NCBI GenBank assembly: GCA_958298945.1
Contig: OY282609.1
Coordinates: 15,792,326 to 15,856,325 of the forward strand
Direction: 5' to 3'
DNA from: Atherix ibis
Lineage: Eukaryota > Arthropoda > Insecta > Diptera > Athericidae
DNA length: 64,000 bases
Position numbers and translations under genes: made by a program. Positions 11,401 to 26,400 of the stretch are shown here, piece after piece (the first letter of the stretch is position 1; every line of letters begins with the position of its first letter). A model generated the notes under the pieces. The model did no database searches, was not told where the DNA came from, and saw only the letters and a list, made by a program, of their open reading frames with translations.

Positions 11401-14400
11401 CATATATTCGATTTACGATTTTTTGTGGTGTTATTTTGGTCTCTCTCTTATGCTGACAAGTTCGGCCATTTTGAATGTTCAGTTAATTTTTGACAGCTGC
11501 TTTGCTTGCACGTGTTTTGGCAAAAAATGGATCAAAGAATCTGTTTCGGGAACAAGAAAAAGTGACAGGGGGCCAATCTAGGGAATACGGTGGCTGCGGC
11601 ATTATTAGTGTGTTGTTTTTTTTGTTATTCCACAAATCCGGGCGTTTCTGGCGGATTGATTCGCGCAACTTGCGCATAACTTGCAGGTAATATTCCTTAT
11701 TAACCGTTCTACCCTGTGGCAAGAACTCATGATGCACCACGACTCTGCAATCGACGAAAACTGTAAGCAAAACCTTCACATCCGACCAAACTTGGCGCGC
11801 TTTTTTCGGTCTTGGCTCGTGCGGCAGCTTTCATTGGAATGATTGAGCTTTGGTTTCCACGTCATACCCATAAACCCATGATTCGTCACCAGTTATGACC
11901 CTCTGGAGCAATTTTCCAGACCCCAGTTATGACCCTCTGGAGTCCAACAGCTCCTTAGCAATGTTAATGCGATGCTGTTTTTGGTCAAAAATGGGTAAAA
12001 ATCCAAGACGAACCAAAACACGTGGAAGCGAAGCAGCTGTCTAAAAATATCTGAACAATCAAAATGGCCGAACTTGTCGGCATAAGTGATAGAATGAGTA
12101 CCAACATAACGCCACAAAAAAAATCGAAAATTGAATATATGTAACCCGCGGAAATTCAAAAATCCTGATAGTTTTTAAACAGACCTCGTATCAAAAAAAA
12201 ATAATTAGAGAAATTTTGAAATTATTTAAAAGAGAAAAAATATGTTCCTTTGATGGTTACCATTTAGTTTGATTTTGGTTTGAAACATTCTTCTTTTTCT
12301 TAATGAGTATAAATAAAATTTCATACATAAATTATTTAGCGTATTAGAATAAATTAATTTCTATTAACTTACATTTCCTGTGCAGATTCACCAAGATTTT
12401 CATCCGGTGTTTGATCTTCCTTCAAAGTGTAGGGTCCAACTTGAAGTGAATCCTCTTCATAGTCAGATTTCCATAGTCCTTGCGATTTCAATACGAACCT
12501 ATTATTTGCCATTGTTTCAGAAAAGTGGTTATTTATTAATTTTCAATCATTTAAACCAATTTTTTTTTACCTATGGAAGAATAGCATAAGAAGCAGTAGT
12601 AAATCATATGCGGAATAATTTTCTTGATATTCAATTCCAATGATTTTAGTTGCTGACATAGATTTTGCTGGTACAATTCGATCGAAATAAATCATTAAAA
12701 ATTGACTAACACACTTAATAAGTACTATTGATTGTGTGTAGGCAATTAATGTGACCCAAAATGTTTTTGTCGGTCGTGGCAGAGCAAGAGTACCCCAAAT
12801 AAATACCATAATTGGTAATGGTAAGGAGAGTACGCTCGCTGAAACAATCTGAAAATAGCGAAATAATAAATTTTGTTGCCAATTATTTTTTAAGGAGGTC
12901 AACATTCAATAAGATTTACGATAATTGTTCGATGATATTGATAACAGGTAGATAAAATTTATAGCAACAAAAAATTAATAGTCAAGTATCGATGCTAGTT
13001 TATTACAGTCAATTTATCTACATTGCATTATAATAAATAAGTTGATGGGAATTTTTTTTTTTAATAGAATTACAATTTTATCACAAAAGCTTAATAGGAA
13101 ATAAATAAATACGAACTTACCTGATTAATAAAAACTACAAAATAGCAAACGATATCCGTATTGGATAGAACCGCATACCATAAGGCGATTAAAACTTCAA
13201 TCGCAATATGATGGTCTCTGGTAGTAAAATCTTCCTCATAATTATAGATATCATCTTGGCTAGAAAAATATTATTAATTCCATATTTTATATTATGAATT
13301 TTGGAAAAGAAATTTTTACGTTTTCTTGTTAATTTTTCTGTGTTATTTACAATTGAATGGTATATTGTGTAAATCCATGTATTTGTACGTATATTTTTTG
13401 ATTGGATTTGGAAAAATGTCTTGTATTTGAAAAAAAAAAATATTTATTTCATTAAAAACCCTTCATCATTTATACTTACACTTAAGTATATAATTAGTGT
13501 TTTTTTTTACTTCATCAAATCATACAAACTTTATAGAAAAGTGATAATATATCAAAACTGTTTGTCCAAAATACAATATTTTTACTACATTGAAAAAGAT
13601 CACTTCACTTGAAACCAGCAAAAATTTTATAATAAAAAATTGTTTATATTTTTTTATTTACATTAACATTGAAAAAATTGAATGTGATATAATAGAAGCA
13701 AATTTGATATTAGATAAGATTTATGTACATACATACATACATGAATATATCATTTTACAAACCTTAAACGAATAGAAATATTTTTTTTATTATAGCCCTA
13801 TGCCCTTTCCATTCAGTTCCTTACGCTAGCGACGCACATCAGGCATCGATACTACGTTGAATAATATGTATATATCACCTAATTCAATAAGTATACTTCG
13901 TGTCGATACAACGAATATTCCCGTGGTTTCCCAATACACCAACCTTGTATCTGAACTTCTCTATACATAAACCTGGTACTTTTACTGATTTCAGCGCCAT
14001 ACTCCCATACTATTACCACAGCGAAAATTGGAAGAACTAAAAAATTGCATTGATTGGTTTGGTTGATGTTTTGCACATTATATTTTCTACGGCTTTTAAT
14101 TCCTCGTAATTTTAAAATATTATTTTCACTTTCCAGCCTATTTATATCTTATATCATTGTCTTAGTTGCTAAAATACAAAATCTGAAACGTCAAACTATA
14201 CCATGAACGGCTGTGTGTCAGGAGGTATAGTATTCTAGAAGGAATCTTTGCGTATCGAAAAAAGATGTGTGTGCCTAGCACAATCAAACCCAAGAATATC
14301 GCGTAATGCGAATACAATTGCCATAAATCGACAAATATAGACATAGATAACATATAACATATTATCAAATTTATTTTATTGGAAAATTGCCCACTTTAAA

Positions 14401-17400
14401 CTTTGAAAAGTAAAAAAAACCGTTTTGAGATCTGTGGAAATTTTCTTTCCAACACGAAATAAGCTTGTCATGTGGTTTCACCTTTAGTTTAAGTATAGGT
14501 TAGGCTGATAAGTTGGGATTTTTTTCGCCACTGGGTCAGACATCTTATCAAAGAGTCCAAGCTTCAAAAGTAAAGAAACCGTTTTGGGGATTGTGAAAAT
14601 TTTGTCTAACACGAAACGAACATGGCAACGTGGCTTCACGTTCAGCTTAAGGCAAGGTCAGGCTGGTGAGATGGGATTTTTTCGCCACTGGGTCAGACAT
14701 ATACTCAAAAAATTACTGACTCCAACCTTCAAAAGTAAAGAAACCGTTTTAGGGATTGTGAAAATTTTGTCTAACACGAAACGAGTTTGGCAACGTGGCT
14801 TCACCTTCAATTTAAGCCTAAGTCAGGTTGGTGAGATGGGATTTTTTTTTCGGCACGGAGTCACACATCGTATTAAAAAATTTCTGACTCCAAGCTTCAA
14901 AAGTACAGAAACCGTTTTGGGGATTGTGAAAATTTTGTCTAACACGAAACGAGCATGGCAACATGGCTTCACCTTCAGTTGAAGCCTAGATCAGGATGGT
15001 CAGATGGAATTTTTTTTCACCACTGGGTCAGACATCTAATTAAAAAATTGATGACTCCAAGCTTCAAAAATAAAGAAACCCTTTAGCGGACTGTGAAAAC
15101 TTTTTTTAACACGAAACGAGCATGGCAACGTGGCTTCACCTTCAGGTTAAGCCTAAGTCAGGCTGATGAGCCGGGATTTTTTTCTCCACTGCGTCAGACA
15201 TTTACTTGAAAAATTGGTGAAGCCCAGCTTCAAAAGTAAAGCAACCCCTTTGGGAACCGTGGAAATTTTCTAAGACTTAGAGAGCTGAACACGTGCTTTC
15301 ACGTTTAGGTTGGACTGACTAGGCCGATACTGATGGGACGAGATTTTCTTTGTCACTGCGTCAGACACCTAATTAGAAAATTACTCATTGCAAGCTTTTA
15401 AAATGAAGCTTATATTATCCTCTGTTGCTTAACCGTTAAACATTTATCGAACAGGACTATTTACTAGTGCATTATTTATTTCGTCGCTGAACGAATTTTA
15501 TATTTGCAGATAAAAAATAAATGGAAAAAACTCTTCGAATTTTACTTAAAGTCTATGACAATTAATGTTTGCAATTTTTATCCGTTTTATTCAATTTGAG
15601 GAAAATACTAATCATTGATTAAATAAACTCATAAAAGCTTTATTTAGCTTATTTAAAAGTAAATTGCTTTTTTCGTTAAAAACTTTTTTTTGCGATTTAT
15701 TATTAGCCTTTTCAAGGGTGATCAATAATTCCTTTTTATGCAACAGTTTACTTACACTTTTAAGTTCTGTTATGCAGCCCTTTTTTTGTATACATATTAG
15801 AAAAATTAGAGTTCCTGTAGGATAATAAATAATATTTTTAGTTTAAATAGTGCATATATAAATGTGTTGATTTCCTTTTTAGGAATTTTTTTTTTTTTGA
15901 ACAACAAGAAAGGATAATTATTTGTATAAGTAATATATAAAAAAATCGCACTTATCATATGTATAAAAAAAAAGAAAATTCTCAATTAGAAAAAATCCAT
16001 TAAAAAAAATATATCATTAATGGGTCTTTGTAAAAAACTTTACTTAAATTTATTTCAAATATAAATAAAAACCAGACTAGAACAGTCAAAATAATTGGAT
16101 TTGTTGTGGTTTTTTGAAAAGCAACAATAATATTTGAAAAGTTTATGTACAAAGTTATAATAAATGCTTTTTGTACAAAATTAAAATGATTAATTGATAT
16201 TGGAAACTGATTTATTGTGTGTACCTCAGAGTATTTTTAGTATGGCTTGTAGGCTGTAGAGATGTGGCTGTATCGTCTAAGCCGCGTTCCAATGAAGGTG
16301 CCATGATACGAATCTCAGGCACTATACTCGCCTTACGCCTGTACAAAATCATTTTAACTTTTACGAAATATTGTAATCGAAAAGAATCTAATTTTTTAAT
16401 ATTTCAATATTATCCATTTTAAGCCCCAAAATTAAAATTTACTCGTATTATAATTTGTATGTATGTGCATTGGTATATGTATTATTATATGTGAGAAGTA
16501 TTTATTTATTTACCGTTTTTTGTTTTGTTTTTCACTTAAAATTTATCCATTAATAATATTGTATAAGTAAATTAATTAATTTTTTTAATTATTAATTACG
16601 AAATAATATTAATAAAGAAAATGGTAAATTTACTTACTCTTTTAAATAAATTTCTCCCATTTGAATGAGTTCTCCTCTATACACGTATAGAAGTGCGTGC
16701 ATATATTCGAGAAAAAAAGAGAGAAAAACAGAAACAAAAAGAATTTTTTTATTAATAATATTATATAAAATAAATTTAAAGAAGTTTTTTTAACTATTAC
16801 TTTTGTCAAACTTTTGTTATTAGTTGAAAATTCTGAAAAAATATTTATTATTTTTGTAAAAAATTGTGTTTTTTTTCTGTTCTTTTTGTATATTATTTTT
16901 GAAAGTTGTTAACTTGTTTTTGCAAAAAATAAAAATTTCATTGTTTTGCTTTTATCTCAAAATGCAAATGAGAGAAAAAAAAATGTTTTTTCTTTAAAAA
17001 TAAAAACCAAAAAAAATGTTAATATTATTTTTGCAAAAAAAAGCTAAATTATTAAAAAATCAATTGATATGAGAGAGAGATAGAGTGAAATAGAGTGAGT
17101 GTAAGAATTACCTATCTGTTGTGTTATTAGGACCATCGTCCCTTTCGTGTTTATATCTTTTTACAATAAAGTCACTATCAACGTCATCATTGCTGTCTGA
17201 CTGATATGGAGTGTCAATTTTGTTTTCTATGTTTGTATCTGTTTGAGATGTCAATGTGTTTTCTGGTTCGCCATCACTAAAATAAGCAAATAAAACGAAA
17301 AGAAGAACCAACGAAAAAAAACGAAAACGAAAAACGAAAACAAGAGTAAATTGCCACTAATTGTTTTCTCTTTTCTTTCTCTTGGAAAGTCGTTACCATT

Positions 17401-20400
17401 GCTGCTTTCACACTTTGGTGTTTATACTCTTATTTAATTGATATAACCAATTAATTCTCTTAAAACCTTTCAACTTAATATTAATTACAATAACTACGTA
17501 TATGTGTATATGTACATGCACCGGGTTATCCATTTAAAAGGTTCGGAGAGTACAGACTTGTCATTTGTTTAGTTTAAGACCAGCCATTTTTTATTATAAT
17601 ATGGATCAATTGTAATTATTTAGAACAAAGTTTCAAAAATTGTAACGACTTTATACAAAATTGCTGATTCTGTCGTTAGCTATGATTCGCACTTTAAAAG
17701 AAAATTACGGATGTATAAGAGGCTTTCAAAACCCACAAGATAAGCCATTTTTTATTATAATATGGATCAATTGTAATCATTTAGAACAAAGCTTCAAAAA
17801 TTGTAACCACTTTATACAAAATTACTGATTCTGTCGTTAGCTATGATTCGCACTTTAAAAGGAAATTACGGATGTATAAGAGGCTTTGAAAACCCACAAG
17901 ATAAGCCATTTTTTATTATAATATGGATCAATTGTAATCATTTAGAACAAAACTTCAAAAATTGTAACGACTTTACACAAAATTACTTATTCTGTCGTTA
18001 GCTATGATTCGCACTTTAAGAAAATAATTTTTAATTTTATTATGGATCAATTGTAACCATTTAGAACAAAGTTTCAAAAATTGTAACGACTTTATATAAA
18101 ATTGTTGGTTCTGTCGTTAGCTATGATTCGCACTTTACGAGGAAATTACGGATATATAAGAGGCTCTGAAAACCCACAAGATAAGCCATTTTTTATTATA
18201 ATATGGATCAATTGTAATCATTTAGAACAAAACTTCAAAAATTGTAACGACTTTACACAAAATTACTTATTCTTTCGTTAGCTATGATTCGCACTTTAAG
18301 AAAATAATTTTTAATTTTATTATGGATCAATTGTAACCATTTAGAACAAAGTTTCAAAAATTGTAACGACTTTATATAAAATTGTTGGTTCTGTCGTTAG
18401 CTATGATTCGCACTTTACGAGGAAATTACGGATATATAAGAGGCTCTGAAAACCCACAAGATAAGCCATTTTTTATTATAATATGGATCAATTGTATTCA
18501 TTTAGACCAAAGCTTCAAAAATTGTAATGGCTTTATACAAAATTGCTGATTCTGTCTTTGGCTATGATTCGCAGTTTAAGATGAAATTACGGACATCAGT
18601 GAGCAGGCTCATTTCTCGCTCAATAATCAAATTTGCCAAATAAGAGGTTCTGAAAATCCACAACAAAATTTTCCAAAAAATGTCATTGACCCGTATTTCT
18701 TTGAAAAGAGAGAAGGAGAGACCGTTACAGTATATTATGCGTACTATGGTCGTATGATATTCGGCTTTTTTTGGCCTGAACTTGAATGTTGCAATCTGGA
18801 CCATATATGATTTCAATACGATTGTCCCACAAGCTCCATAACACGGAAATTTTGGCTTTATTGTGCGAAAAGTTCGTAGAGATTTTGTGATATTAAAATC
18901 GCGAGATATGATGCCGTTGCACTTGTTCTCGTGGTGCTACTCGGAAGGTCGTGTTTACACAGCCAATCCTCACACTTTAGGTATTTCAAAACTTTTAAAC
19001 TTCAAACGCTGACGTTTAACAGCTAAAATACGTCACATTGTTGCCGAACTTTATCAAAAATTACCTCAAAAGGATCCAGTCCTGGAAGTAATCTCGTGGT
19101 GACTATTTAAGTGAATTTTTAAGCTTTTTTTATTTAATGTTACTTTTCAAACTACGATATGGATAACCCTCTATTTATATACATATATATATATGGATAT
19201 GTACACATAAAACTATTTATATACACACACTTTACTTTCATACAAAATAGAATACCTTGAGGCTGGTTTTTTAATAAATTTAAATGGTGTCCAAATAGCA
19301 CCAGCGCCAGTTCTTGCTCCAATGCCGAAACCTTTGGATTCCTATTTAAAAAATAAAATATATTTTCAAATATAATAAAAATAACGATGACCTTTTTTTT
19401 GTTGTTGTTTCGTTTAAAATATTTTGATAAACCTACCTTTAAGATTTTCTTCTCTTTTGCCAAGATCTTCATCACATAACGATAATTCCTAGAGAATCGA
19501 TTTAATCGTATTGCAAGTGAAACCATAAAACCTTCTACCAATCTTGGTATAAGACCTACTTCTTCCTCTTCTTTAAAAATAATAATGCAAAAAATGAAAA
19601 TATTTTATTTACTTTTATTAAAAACAAACAAATTACATTTGTTAATAATTTTTCAACTTTTTCATCTCAAATAAAAAATCTTGTAAATTAATTTTATATA
19701 AAAAGTTAAAATTCTCAGGAGTGGGTATTTTACCAATAAAAAATAAATAAATAAAAATCAATTATTATCAACAATAATTTATATTAATCACCTTTATCTC
19801 CTTTGTCAGATTCACCACCGTCCTTATCAGTTTGAACCCCATCTGGTGATTTTTTACTTGTACTTGGCATTGGTTTCTGTAGAGTTTTTGCTGCTTTTTC
19901 ACCCTTGTCATCTTTTTCATGCTATTTTAGCAGTGAAAACAAAAAATCGCCCCAAATGCATAAACAAACAAAAAAAAACAGGAAAAAAATAAATAAAAAA
20001 AGAGAAATATATTTTTAATCAAATTCTTGTCTATAAATCATGTTTAAGGACATTTTTTTCCGAAATTTATTTTGTTTATGTTTGCATTCCATTTAACTTT
20101 TTTTTTGTTAAACGGAAAGAAAACAACATAATTATTTGGAAATAAAACACTTTTTTCTATAAGCAAAAAACAAATGATATTTTTTTCTTTTGTTTTTTCT
20201 TAAAAAAAATATTTTTTTTCTTAAAAAGAACTTCACCAAAAGAAGCCAAAAATTTCTAAATCCAATATCAGATTTTAAGCTGATCGAATTACAGAGTAAA
20301 AATGCTAAAATAGTCAAAAGAGTTTTTTTTTGTCATTTTAAAAATGTCTAGAATTTTTAATAAGTATAGTTATAGTAAAAATTTATAATTAAAAATATAT

Positions 20401-23400
20401 AAGAATAGCTAAAAGTTAGTTGATTGGAGAAAAGTAAAATAGTTTCAAGACAATCGTTGGAGAAAACCAAAAACCAAAAGCGCACTACTATTAGTATTAT
20501 TAGTTATTGTTATTGTAATTGCTAGTTTTATATTTTTAAAAATATAATTTTAAATATACAAAAAAACAGCAGAAATTTTTCGACGTTACAATGAGCAACA
20601 TGTACGAGTATCTACGATGTAACTACGGAAAAAAGCATCTGCGAATCAAAATGAAAATATCCAAAAAAAAAAAAAAAAATACAACCAAAAAATCATGTGC
20701 ATGAAAAAATGTTCCAAAAAATATATTGTAATGGAGAAAAAAAAATATGTGCATAACAGTTTGGACAATTACACGATAAACAATGTTTATGTTAAAAAGC
20801 ATTATTTAATTTTGACTATACGGGAAGCATCACTCACAAAGTCGGATGGCTTAGGGATTGGCAAAGAATCAGATAGCGTCGATCTCTGTGGCATACTTTC
20901 ATCGGTGGTCGACATTGATGATACTCCATATTTCGTTACGGGGGCCGAAAAGGATTTTCTTCTCAATAATTCTTCATATTCACTTTTCATTTCTTTCCTT
21001 CTTGTTTTCTCAATGTCTTTATATACCTTTTATTACGTATATAAATTCAAATAATTCGAATATAACAAACAATCAATTATCAATAATCTATTCTTGATTA
21101 TTATTGTTATTAATTTCATTTTTGTATAATAATAAAATATTTATAATGCCAATTTTATAAAATTGCTAAATTTTCATAATACCAACAAAAAGAAAAGAAA
21201 AATATATAATATAAATTTTATAACAAATTAAATCTAATTTAAAAAGTTTTTTTTTCTTTCATTTTTTCATAAATAGAAATTTAAGAAAAAACGGTCAAGT
21301 GAATAGGAAATAGTTGAAATTTTTTATAATAAATTAAAATATTACACAATAAATTTGTTTTGTTCTCGAAAATATATATCTACACAGTCATAGTAAAAAA
21401 GTCTCCGTACACTAAAAAATTTTTCTTGATAACTTCCGTATGTATTCGAATATTTCAACGAAATTTAATAATTACTTTCCACTTATCCCAATATCATTAT
21501 TAATAATTTAATAATTACAAGGTGATTCCCCCTGCAAGGTAATGCAGATTTTTGACAGCGATTATTTCTGAGATGTTATTGTTTTATTTAGTAATTTAAA
21601 CGTTTTATTAAAATTGTCGTTCTGCAAAAAAAACGGCGTTTTTTGTCGATAACATAACCGCCTAAGTGAATACGTTAACAAAATCCAATAACAACCTTTG
21701 CATCCACAACGAGTCACTGTTAAGTGTGGTTTTTGGGTTTTTGGTTGTTACTTTTTACAGCCTGCATTGGATGACATGGTCTCTATTAACACCATTGAAC
21801 TTATTTCTGTGGGGCAACTTGAAAAGTAAAGTCTTTACCAATAAGCCCCTGATGATTCCAGAGCTGAAATACGAAATCATATGCTTTATAAATGAGATAC
21901 AAACCGAACTATGCCGCAAGAAGCTACTGAATTTAAATGATACGACAATAAAAAAAAATTTTAGTACCATCATTTCGAATGAAACAGTCCAAAAATGTCT
22001 TAAGGAAAAATTGTTATTATTGACAAGAAGCCAATTGAAAACCTCTCATATCGGAACAAAAACATGTTAGAAGACTGGCTTTTGCTAAAGGACTCCTAAA
22101 TAAGTCCAAGGGAGTTTTGGAAGCTTGTATGCATTTTCTTTAGAATTTTTAGTAGAAATTGTCAGTAGAAATTTTTGGCAGAAATTTTTAGTAGGAATTT
22201 TCTGTAGAAATTTTCCTTAGAAATTTTCATTAGAAATTTTCAGTAAAAATTTTCCGTAGAAATTTTCAGTAGAAATTTTCATTACAAATTTTTAGTAGAA
22301 ATTTTCAGTAGGAATTTTTAGTAGAAATTTTCCATAGAAATTTTCAGTAGAAATTTTTAATAGAAATTTTCAGTAGAAATTGTCAGTAGAAATTTTCCTT
22401 CAAAATTTTTAGTAGAAATTTTCCGTAGAAATTTTCAGTAGAAATTTTCCTTAGAAATTTTTAGTAGAAATTATCAATAGAACTTTTCAGTAGAAATTTT
22501 TAGTAGAAATTTTCAGTAGAAATTTTCCTTAGAAATTGTTAGTAGAAATTTTCAGTAGGAAATTTCAGTAGGAATTTTTAGTCGAAATTTTCCTTAGAAA
22601 TTTTTAGTAGAAATTATCAATAAAAATTTTCAGTAGAAATTTTCAGTAGGAATATTCAATAGAAATTTTCAGTAGAAATTATTAATAGAAATTTTCCTTA
22701 GAAATTTTTAGTAGAAATTTTCAGTAGAAATTTTCCGTAAAAATTTTTAGTAAAAATTTTCAGTAGAAATTTTTAATAGAAATTTTCAGTAAAATTGTCA
22801 GTAGAAATTTTCCTTAAAAATTTTTACTAGAAATTTTCCTTACAAATTTTTAGCAGGACTTTTCGATAGAATTTTCAGTAGAAATAGTGTCCAAAGCACA
22901 CTTTATAATTTACCAAAGTCGCCCTATGTACCCTCCCCCCTCCCCTCTTCCAGCACAACAACTATAATAAATCGACCAGAATGTCATAAAATATTTATAA
23001 GAAGAGCTGGAGAGAAGAATAACATACGATCAGTAACAAATTTGAATTACAATAGAGAACCCCCCAAGAATGGAGGTCTCCAAATAACTTCTTATTTAGT
23101 ATATTCTATGGAAATACATTTAAAAGATGTTCACATAATTACTGTTAAAGTATTAAACTTAAATATAACAAAACAAAAAAAAACAAAAAAGAAAACGAAC
23201 ACTAAAAACATTGAACGGAGTACGGAGACTCTTTTGCATGACTGTATGTTGTCTGTACTGTCTCCCATGCCATAAATCAATACGATTTCCCGATGTACAA
23301 TACTTGTGAATAAATTCAACAACAACAAAAAATAACCAACTTTAATTCATGTTATCCATCTTTTATATGGAAAATAGTCTCATTGTAAACAAAATAAAAA

Positions 23401-26400
23401 CAAAAACAAAAACAAAATAAACATCTAACTTACAATACATAATTTTCATATAACAATTAAATAACAAAAATTTCATAATTATGTCCATTTACTATTTAAG
23501 TGTTTACTATCGCTTTAATAATGTTTAAAAAAAATATATTGATACTATTTTATATTATAGTATGGACCAACCATAAATATTATTAAGCTAGTAAAAAATA
23601 AATGCAATGAGATCGTATTTTGGATTTATATTTTTATTATTTTAATGCACTTTTTACGGAGTTGTAGCATAGTTAAACTGTAATAATTATAGATTGAAAT
23701 AATTTTATAAATGGTGGAATATTTATATTTTGTTGTTTTTTAAACAAATCATATTCATCTAATGGAAAAAGGATTAACCTAATCGAAAGATACGAAATAA
23801 TTTAATTAAACATTTATTTACCAACCAGCAAGAAGTACACAATAATATACTGTTGTGTATACGTAGTCCTATTTATAATTTTATTGAATTTGCTAATTAT
23901 AGGTAAATAGTTCTATCCCCATATAGGCATATTTACACAAAAGGATAATGATGAAGTAAATGATTCGGTGTGAATTGGTAATTTAATTTCATGGCACAAG
24001 TCAAATTAATTCCGATAAAGGCAAATAATCTACATAACATACCTAGGATGTCCTCTTTAACCTAAATACCCTGTTTAAGCCTAATGGTATTTGTATTTGT
24101 ATTCAATTCAAGGTTGTAGGTTAAAATAAGTTAAATGTATATACCAGCTTGACCCGAATCTGAGCCATTAGCTGATCGGAAATTTGCACAATGAACTTAT
24201 GTAACACGATTTCTAGTGGATGTCATTATTCTTTAATATAGAAACAGAGAGTTAATAGGTTTCTCATGTTTAAAAATTCTACAAAAAGCATAGTTTTTTT
24301 TAGTAAGTTTTTAGTTATGTTAGTAATTTTGTATATATACCATATAATTTTGTTATTATTATTAAAATGAGGAGAGAAAAAAACACAGTGAAAAACAATC
24401 GGAGAAAATTTCTTGGACTTTTCTTTTTTTGAACATACCATAAAACTATTTTAAACTGGGTTATTTTTTTGAACAGGTTTTAAAGTAAATTAAAATTTTA
24501 CCAGAATTATTTTGCATATATGCGAGATGTGGCTGAAAAGTAATCTGCTAACACTGAGGACTTAACCTTCAAATAGCTTGTACCGTAATCCCTTCTTCGA
24601 TCCTATAAAGCTTGTTAAGTTAACTTGTGAGTTTAACTTAAAAAAAAAATTAAAAACGAGCTTATAGGGAATATTTCTATTCCCTATAAGCAAGGAGCAT
24701 TTGCTCCCTAAGTGAATTTTCTTTAAAACCCAAATTTTTTGTTAGCAAGGAGCATTTTTAGAGGGCCAAGTAACAATGGAATACAAAACTGACTTAGGGA
24801 GAAAGACTCCCTCAAAACAAAAAAAAACTTTAAAACCAAATGTTTTGTTAGCAAGGAGAATTGTAAGAGGGCCAAGTAACAGTGGAATACGAAACTGACT
24901 TTTGGAGACGGCCTCCCTCAATAAAAAAAAAACTTTAAAACCCAAATTTTTTGTTTGCAAGAAGCATTTTTAGAGGCCCAAGTAACAGTAGAATACAAAA
25001 CCCACTAAGGGAGAAGGACTCCCTCAAAAAAAAAAATACTTTAAAACCCAATTTTTTTTGTTCTCAAGGAGCATTTTTAAAGGACCAAGTAACAGTGGAA
25101 GACAAAACGCACTTAGGGAGAAGGACTCCCTCAAAAAAATAAAGAACTTTAAAAATCGATGAAAATGTAAAGTAAGTTCTTGTGAGGTCAGATCGTTGAT
25201 TTACATTTAAGCTGATTGAAAGGCTCAGAAATAGTGTTCTCAACAAAAAAACTTCGTGTTCATTGGAGGCACTTGCATGCTCCACCGTAACAGCAAAACG
25301 AGTGTTTGTCGGAAAAACGGATTGCTGTGAATCTACAGCCCTCTTATTTATTTACTCACAGTTTGTGTGACTTTTTTTGTTTTCCAACTTTAGAAAACAC
25401 TTCCAGATCTGCCCAAGGACATTACTTTGAAAGGACATAATATCTCATTACTTTTATTTCATACTTCGTAACATGAATTTAGATATTTTGTTCAAAAAAA
25501 AAATCCTTTTTTGTATAATCTGAAAAAACTTCTGTCATCAATATTTTTAGTGAGAAATTAAAAGGAAAATCTGACAATTTAGTGCTCATCAATTTATGTA
25601 TGTATTTTAGTGTATGGAAGGCTTGCAGTGTAATTTCGAAACTATCGGCTCCTTCATACTAATAATAATAATAATAATAATAGTAAAACTTATTTAAGCC
25701 TTGCTGCAAATGTGCAAAAATTCTAAAACTGCTTAAAAAAAATGTCTAATATCCTATGCATCAAAAGCAGTATATTTTTTATTGTTAAAAGGATAACATG
25801 CATCCTTTTATTTGAAAATAACTTTTAAAAAAATCAAGATTAAGAAAAGATTCAAATAAAATTTTCATTTATGTGAATAATTTTGAAAAAATTCACTTCC
25901 AAATGTGTACAATATCAGATATTAACTGAAATTTGAATAATTCCCTCAGCATTGGAATAATTTTTAAAAATATTCTTATATATTTTTTTTTTCTTATTTA
26001 TTTACAGACCAATATTAAGATATGACAACAGTTTAACCATGCTGTAATTATTATTAGTATTAGCTACTTTTATAAAAAAAAATATTTATTATCTATTATT
26101 ATTGTTACTAATATATTATCATAAATGTTAATTTTAATCATATAACATGCGAAATATTAATTGAAAACTTTGCAAATCAGCCAAACAACTGAAAACTTAT
26201 TATATGTAAATAGATATTTTTATACTTTTTTGCTGTAAAATGTTGTTGTTTTTTTTTCTTTGCTTTTTCAAAGTATATTATATGTAAATAAATTACCTCG
26301 AGTAGAGTTTTTCGTTTGTTCATCTTCATTTCGCTAGGTCCAATTTCACCTTCAGCCTCAAGGAAATCGCTTTCTTCATCGATTAAATCTAGTTCGATTT

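Larger units (their letters stand above)
13260..16224. other. Piezo intron 33
   Basis: Contains an unassigned pair of hydrophobic open frames at 13879-14368, a tandem array at 14398-15410 and AT-rich sequence elsewhere. No other feature seen. Confidence 0.6.
21027..26296. other. Piezo intron 26
   Basis: Holds a Tc1-like element with a minisatellite (21383-23244), an AT-rich gap, a perfect hairpin at 24661 and a 107-bp tandem array. 25290-26296 shows nothing beyond a short AAT run near 25660-25680. Confidence 0.6.

Noticed and set aside
14584..14982. 132-codon plus-strand open frame
   Set aside because: It spans three units of the 165-bp array and its translation is just the repeated unit.
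20695..21054. 119-codon plus-strand open frame
   Set aside because: Antisense shadow of Piezo exon 27, whose phase and Piezo content are clear.
22135..22885. CRISPR-like regular repeats
   Set aside because: Units are 14 bp, contiguous and degenerate with no spacers, in a eukaryotic genome: a minisatellite.
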